From contig JABTUA010000002.1 of assembly GCA_015075635.1 (NCBI GenBank), positions 1,302,001 through 1,366,000 of the forward strand: DNA of 64,000 bases, read 5' to 3'. The first letter of the stretch is position 1. Every line of letters starts with the position of its first letter. The position numbers were made by a program, and so were the translations under genes. This DNA is from Polyangiaceae bacterium (GTDB taxonomy: Bacteria > Myxococcota_A > Polyangia > Polyangiales > Polyangiaceae). The notes beneath the pieces are model-generated. The model did not search any database and was not told the origin of the DNA. It saw only the letters and a list, made by a program, of their open reading frames with translations. Shown one piece after another: positions 61,556-64,000 of the stretch.

Positions 61556-62488
61556 GTGTCCAAGCATGTCGTCCTCGCCACCGAGAAACCGTTCGCGGCG
61601 TCAGCCCGGGATCAGATCCTCGGCATTTTGAAAGAAGCGAAGTACGAGGCCATCGCCCTCGAGAAGTACACCGGCAAGGGCCCGCTGATCGAAGCGGTGA
61701 AGAACGCCGATGCGCTGATCATCCGCAGCGACATCTTGGACGCCGAGGTGCTCGCCGCCGCGACCAAGCTGGCGCTGGTCGTGCGCGCCGGCGCCGGCTA
61801 CGACAACGTGGACGTCAAGACCGCGAAGGAGCGCGGTGTCGCCGTGATGAACACGCCGGGCCAGAACGCCAACGCCGTGGCGGAGCTGGTGGCGGGCATG
61901 ATGGTCATGTGCGCGCGCAACCTGTTCGACGGCACCACCGGCACGGAGCTCAAGGGCAAGACCTTGGGCCTCCACGCCTTCGGCGCCGTGGGCCGGGCCG
62001 TGGCGGGCATCGCCAAGGGCTTCGGCATGGAGGTCTTGGCGTTCGATCCCTTCGTGGGTGCCGACGCGATGACGGCCCTGGGGGTCGAGCACGTCGCTGC
62101 GGTCGAGGCGCTGTACGAGCGCTCGCGCTACGTCTCGCTGCACATCCCCGCGACCGCCGAGACCAAGGGCTCCATCGGCAAGGACCGCCTGATGCGCATG
62201 CCCAAGGGCGCCACGCTGATCAACACCGCTCGCAAAGAGGTGATCAACGAGGCCGAGCTGTTGGCAGTGCTGGCGGAGCGCGAGGACTTCCGCTACGCGA
62301 GCGACATCGCGCCCTCGGCCGAGACGCTGGCGACCATCAAGCAGAAGTACTCGAACCGCGTCTACGTCACGCCGGTCAAGCTCGGCGCGCAGACCGGCGA
62401 GGCCAACGTGAACGCCGGCCTGGCCGCAGCCAGGCAGATCGTCGCGTTCTTCGAGAACGGCGAGCGCCGGTTCGTCGTCAATCCCTGA
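61556..62488 (+). CDS. D-3-phosphoglycerate dehydrogenase-like 2-hydroxyacid dehydrogenase
   Basis: The GTG at 61556 follows AGGAGG and gives 310 residues. NAD-binding and dehydrogenase landmarks are present: VVRAGAGYDNVD, NTPGQNANAVAELV, the Rossmann loop HAFGAVGRAVAGIAKGFGM, LHIPATAETKGSI, and INTARKEVINEAELL with the substrate-binding Arg. The usual catalytic His motif (TPH-x-G) is replaced by TPVKLGAQTGEANVNAG, and the Glu-bearing DVxxxEP segment by SDIAPSAET. It may act on an unusual substrate or by another mechanism. It is shorter than classical SerA and lacks an ACT domain. No serC or serB lies nearby. Confidence 0.85.
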   Translation: MSKHVVLATEKPFAASARDQILGILKEAKYEAIALEKYTGKGPLIEAVKNADALIIRSDILDAEVLAAATKLALVVRAGAGYDNVDVKTAKERGVAVMNTPGQNANAVAELVAGMMVMCARNLFDGTTGTELKGKTLGLHAFGAVGRAVAGIAKGFGMEVLAFDPFVGADAMTALGVEHVAAVEALYERSRYVSLHIPATAETKGSIGKDRLMRMPKGATLINTARKEVINEAELLAVLAEREDFRYASDIAPSAETLATIKQKYSNRVYVTPVKLGAQTGEANVNAGLAAARQIVAFFENGERRFVVNP

Positions 62489-62521
62489 GCCACCACGACC
62501 GCCGGGTCGGATCGCGTGTGC

Positions 62522-62527
62522 TAGGAT
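62522..62527 (+). promoter_or_regulatory. Putative -10 hexamer (TAGGAT), leaderless spacing
   Basis: TAGGAT is 7 bases before the ATG at 62535. The same hexamer occurs before 60886 with 9 bases between. Confidence 0.45.
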
Positions 62528-62534
62528 CGCGACC

Positions 62535-63179
62535 ATGCGCGCGCGCCTCACGGTCGTATTCGGCGTCGGGCTCCTGTCGTGTCTCGAGCTCGCCAGCTGC
62601 ACCTCCACGACCGAGAACGAGCCCAAACAGACGGGCGGCAGCAGCGGGACCGGCGCGCTCGACGGGGGTTCTGGTGCCGGCGGCGGCGGCGCGCCCAGCG
62701 GCGGCGGCGCTCCGAGCGGCGGTGGAGGCCCGAGCGGCGGTGGTGCGCCCAACGGCGGTGGCGGTGGGCCGACCGGCGGTGGTGGTGGCCCGAGCGGCGG
62801 TGGGGGTGCTCCCAGCGGCGGTGGTGGCGCGCCCAGCGGCGGTGGTGGCGCGCCCAGCGGCGGCGGTGGCGCGCCCAGCGGCGGCGGCAGCCCGGCGGTC
62901 GACTGTAGCTGCACCGGCTCACCGCCGGTGGACGCAGGCGGCAGCGGGTGCGTGCGCTGCATCGACGCGATCTACGTCAACCTTCCGGTCACCGATCCGA
63001 AGCTCTGTCAGAACGAGGTGGACATGTACAAGGCGCTTCGCGACTGCGTCTGTCAGAAATGCGGGGGCCCCGGGAAGGATTGTGCCCAGCAGCTCTGCCC
63101 GCCGGCCACCTTCGACGGCACCTGCGAAGGCTGCATGGTCACGAGCTGCAACGCCGCGTTTAGCGCGTGCAACAAGTAG
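62535..63179 (+). CDS. Lipoprotein with GGGGAPS repeat linker and Cys-rich end
   Basis: The 214-residue precursor has a lipoprotein signal (lipobox LASC, Cys about 22), a long Gly/Pro/Ser linker (about 35-120) built from GGGAPS- and GGGGPS-type units, and a Cys-rich C-terminal domain of about 90 residues: DCSCTGSPP, SGCVRCIDAIYVN, CVCQKCGGPGKDC, CEGCMVTSC. The linker probably spans envelope or capsule. Its Cys domain resembles those of other small lipoproteins in the window but without an assigned family. Confidence 0.72.
   Translation: MRARLTVVFGVGLLSCLELASCTSTTENEPKQTGGSSGTGALDGGSGAGGGGAPSGGGAPSGGGGPSGGGAPNGGGGGPTGGGGGPSGGGGAPSGGGGAPSGGGGAPSGGGGAPSGGGSPAVDCSCTGSPPVDAGGSGCVRCIDAIYVNLPVTDPKLCQNEVDMYKALRDCVCQKCGGPGKDCAQQLCPPATFDGTCEGCMVTSCNAAFSACNK
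62796..62879. repeat. 21-bp tandem repeat in lipoprotein gene (4 copies)
   Basis: Units of the type GGCGGTGGTGGCGCGCCCAG-C start at 62796, 62817, 62838 and 62859; the second and third are identical and the others differ by a few bases. Each encodes seven residues. Confidence 0.88.
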
Positions 63180-63437
63180 CGCGGCCGAGGGGGTCGTGTT
63201 GCGTCGCCAGTGCTCGAAGTCGTCGGGATGAGGGCGACTCGGCGCCCACCGCTGGGTGAGGTGGACGTCCGCGCACACGCTGGGATCTGACGCGGCACGC
63301 TGGTGGGGTGCGACGCTCGTGGCCGAAGAGCAGTCCGAAGCGGCGAGCCTTCCGTTCGCGCCTACGGTGGCCGTCTAGAAGAGCTGACGAGCCGCGCCGC
63401 CTTGACGCGCTCTCCGTTCGGCGTTGGAAAGGAGCTC

Positions 63438-64000
63438 ATGCCCCGTCGATACTGCCTGCCGTTCCTGGCTGTCGTAGCGCTCGCGTGCTCCAAGAGCCAA
63501 GCCCCGGAGCAGCAGGCGAAGGCCGAGAGCCCACCGGCACCCCCCGTTGCTCCCGTGGCCACACTAAGCGTGAGCGCCAGCGCGGCGGTCGCGTCGGCGG
63601 CGCCCTCCGCATCCGCTGCTCCCTCGCCTCCCGCATACCCTGTCGAGTTCTGCGGCAAGAAGCTCGGGAAAGACACGACGGTGATCAACTGCCAGACGGA
63701 GGGGGTCGTCGACGCGCCTCGGGATCTCGCGCCGCTCGCCGCGTTCCCGAAGCTACGCTCCCTCCAGATCGTGAGCGGCCCGGCGGGGATGCCCGCCAAC
63801 GACTTGTCGCCTCTGGCCGGCCTGACGGAGCTCCGCGAGATCGTGATTCTCGAGATCAGGACCAAGAGCTTGGAGCCTTTGGCTGGCCTCACCAAGCTCG
63901 AGAAGCTCGTCCTCATCCACACCCATGTGAGCGACCTCGGTCCGCTGGCGAAGCTCACGCGCCTGCGAGAGCTCAACCTGTCGTGGGCGCGGAACGTCAG
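63438..64000 (+). CDS. Leucine-rich repeat lipoprotein, 3' end outside window
   Basis: The frame from ATG 63438 (AAAGGAGC upstream) runs to the last base without a stop, so the gene is cut. It encodes a signal with a lipobox-like ALAC near residue 17, a Pro/Ala/Ser linker with many Ala residues (about 25-65), then a Cys-containing segment (FCGKKLG, VINCQTEG). At least four leucine-rich repeats of about 22 residues follow: DLAPLAAFPKLRSLQIV, DLSPLAGLTELREIVIL, SLEPLAGLTKLEKLVLI, DLGPLAKLTRLRELNLS. The repeat form resembles internalin/SDS22-like LRRs. The gap 63180-63437 before it shows nothing else. Confidence 0.72.
   Translation, partial: MPRRYCLPFLAVVALACSKSQAPEQQAKAESPPAPPVAPVATLSVSASAAVASAAPSASAAPSPPAYPVEFCGKKLGKDTTVINCQTEGVVDAPRDLAPLAAFPKLRSLQIVSGPAGMPANDLSPLAGLTELREIVILEIRTKSLEPLAGLTKLEKLVLIHTHVSDLGPLAKLTRLRELNLSWARNV

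Overview
The window is about 70% GC and looks like the chromosome of a Polyangiales/Sorangiineae-type myxobacterium (Myxococcota). The evidence is direct: many secreted lipoproteins with Gly-Ser/Ala/Thr-rich linkers followed by Cys-rich regions, a MYXO-CTERM-like tail, five Hanks-type Ser/Thr kinase genes, FHA and sigma-54 activator genes, PEGA and DUF2378-like domains, and dense packing with many 4-base start/stop overlaps. No rRNA, tRNA, CRISPR array, prophage or intact insertion sequence was seen.

Layout. 1-1.3 kb: three small lipoprotein genes, one frameshifted and one a truncated GH25 lysozyme. 1.4-5.6 kb: a tightly coupled operon of a DUF3604 protein, a PpiC-like isomerase and a HupE/UreJ-like membrane protein. 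5.8-10.2 kb: an atypical response regulator and a heterodimeric ABC exporter. 10.4-12.6 kb: an outer-membrane-type protein and a lipoprotein. 12.7-17.9 kb: a complete branched-chain amino acid ABC operon (livK-H-M-G-F) with a DUF99 gene at its end. 17.9-19.0 kb: a lipoprotein gene set among two families of intergenic repeats. 19.1-24.7 kb: a MYXO-CTERM beta-helix protein, two tandem zinc-ribbon membrane paralogues and a beta-propeller-like lipoprotein. 24.8-29 kb: a PcrA/UvrD helicase and a kinase fused to a DUF2378-like domain. 30-36.4 kb: grpE, dnaK and a giant degenerate kinase/AAA/TPR protein. 36.4-40.9 kb: a lipoprotein-kinase-PEGA operon on the other strand. 41-47.8 kb: FHA-prmA pair, GT39 glycosyltransferase, a membrane J-like protein with a broken HPD motif, a zinc-ribbon protein and a GNAT. 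47.8-54.7 kb: minus-strand genes, including an MBL hydrolase coupled to a GAF/sigma-54 activator, a Uma2-family protein and an SGNH hydrolase remnant. 54.7-64 kb: FHA/sigma-54 activator, TPR/PEGA-like protein, kinase, DUF2804, alpha/beta hydrolase, YaeQ, DUF2378/V4R-like, an odd 2-hydroxyacid dehydrogenase, and two lipoproteins, the last (LRR) cut by the window edge.

Two general features stand out. First, genes that lead a transcription unit often have a TANNNT-like hexamer 6-7 bases before the start codon, as expected for leaderless mRNAs, whereas internal genes are translationally coupled or carry a GGAG-type ribosome binding site. This pattern was used to choose several starts. Second, all six convergent gene pairs end within 13 bp of each other or overlap, leaving no room for ordinary intrinsic terminators.

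The best candidates for undescribed biology are the DUF3604-PpiC-HupE operon, the GrpE-DnaK-pseudokinase unit, the tandem zinc-ribbon/TM paralogues, the HPD-less J protein with its zinc-ribbon neighbour, and the MBL hydrolase/GAF-activator pair. Functions beyond family level are inference.
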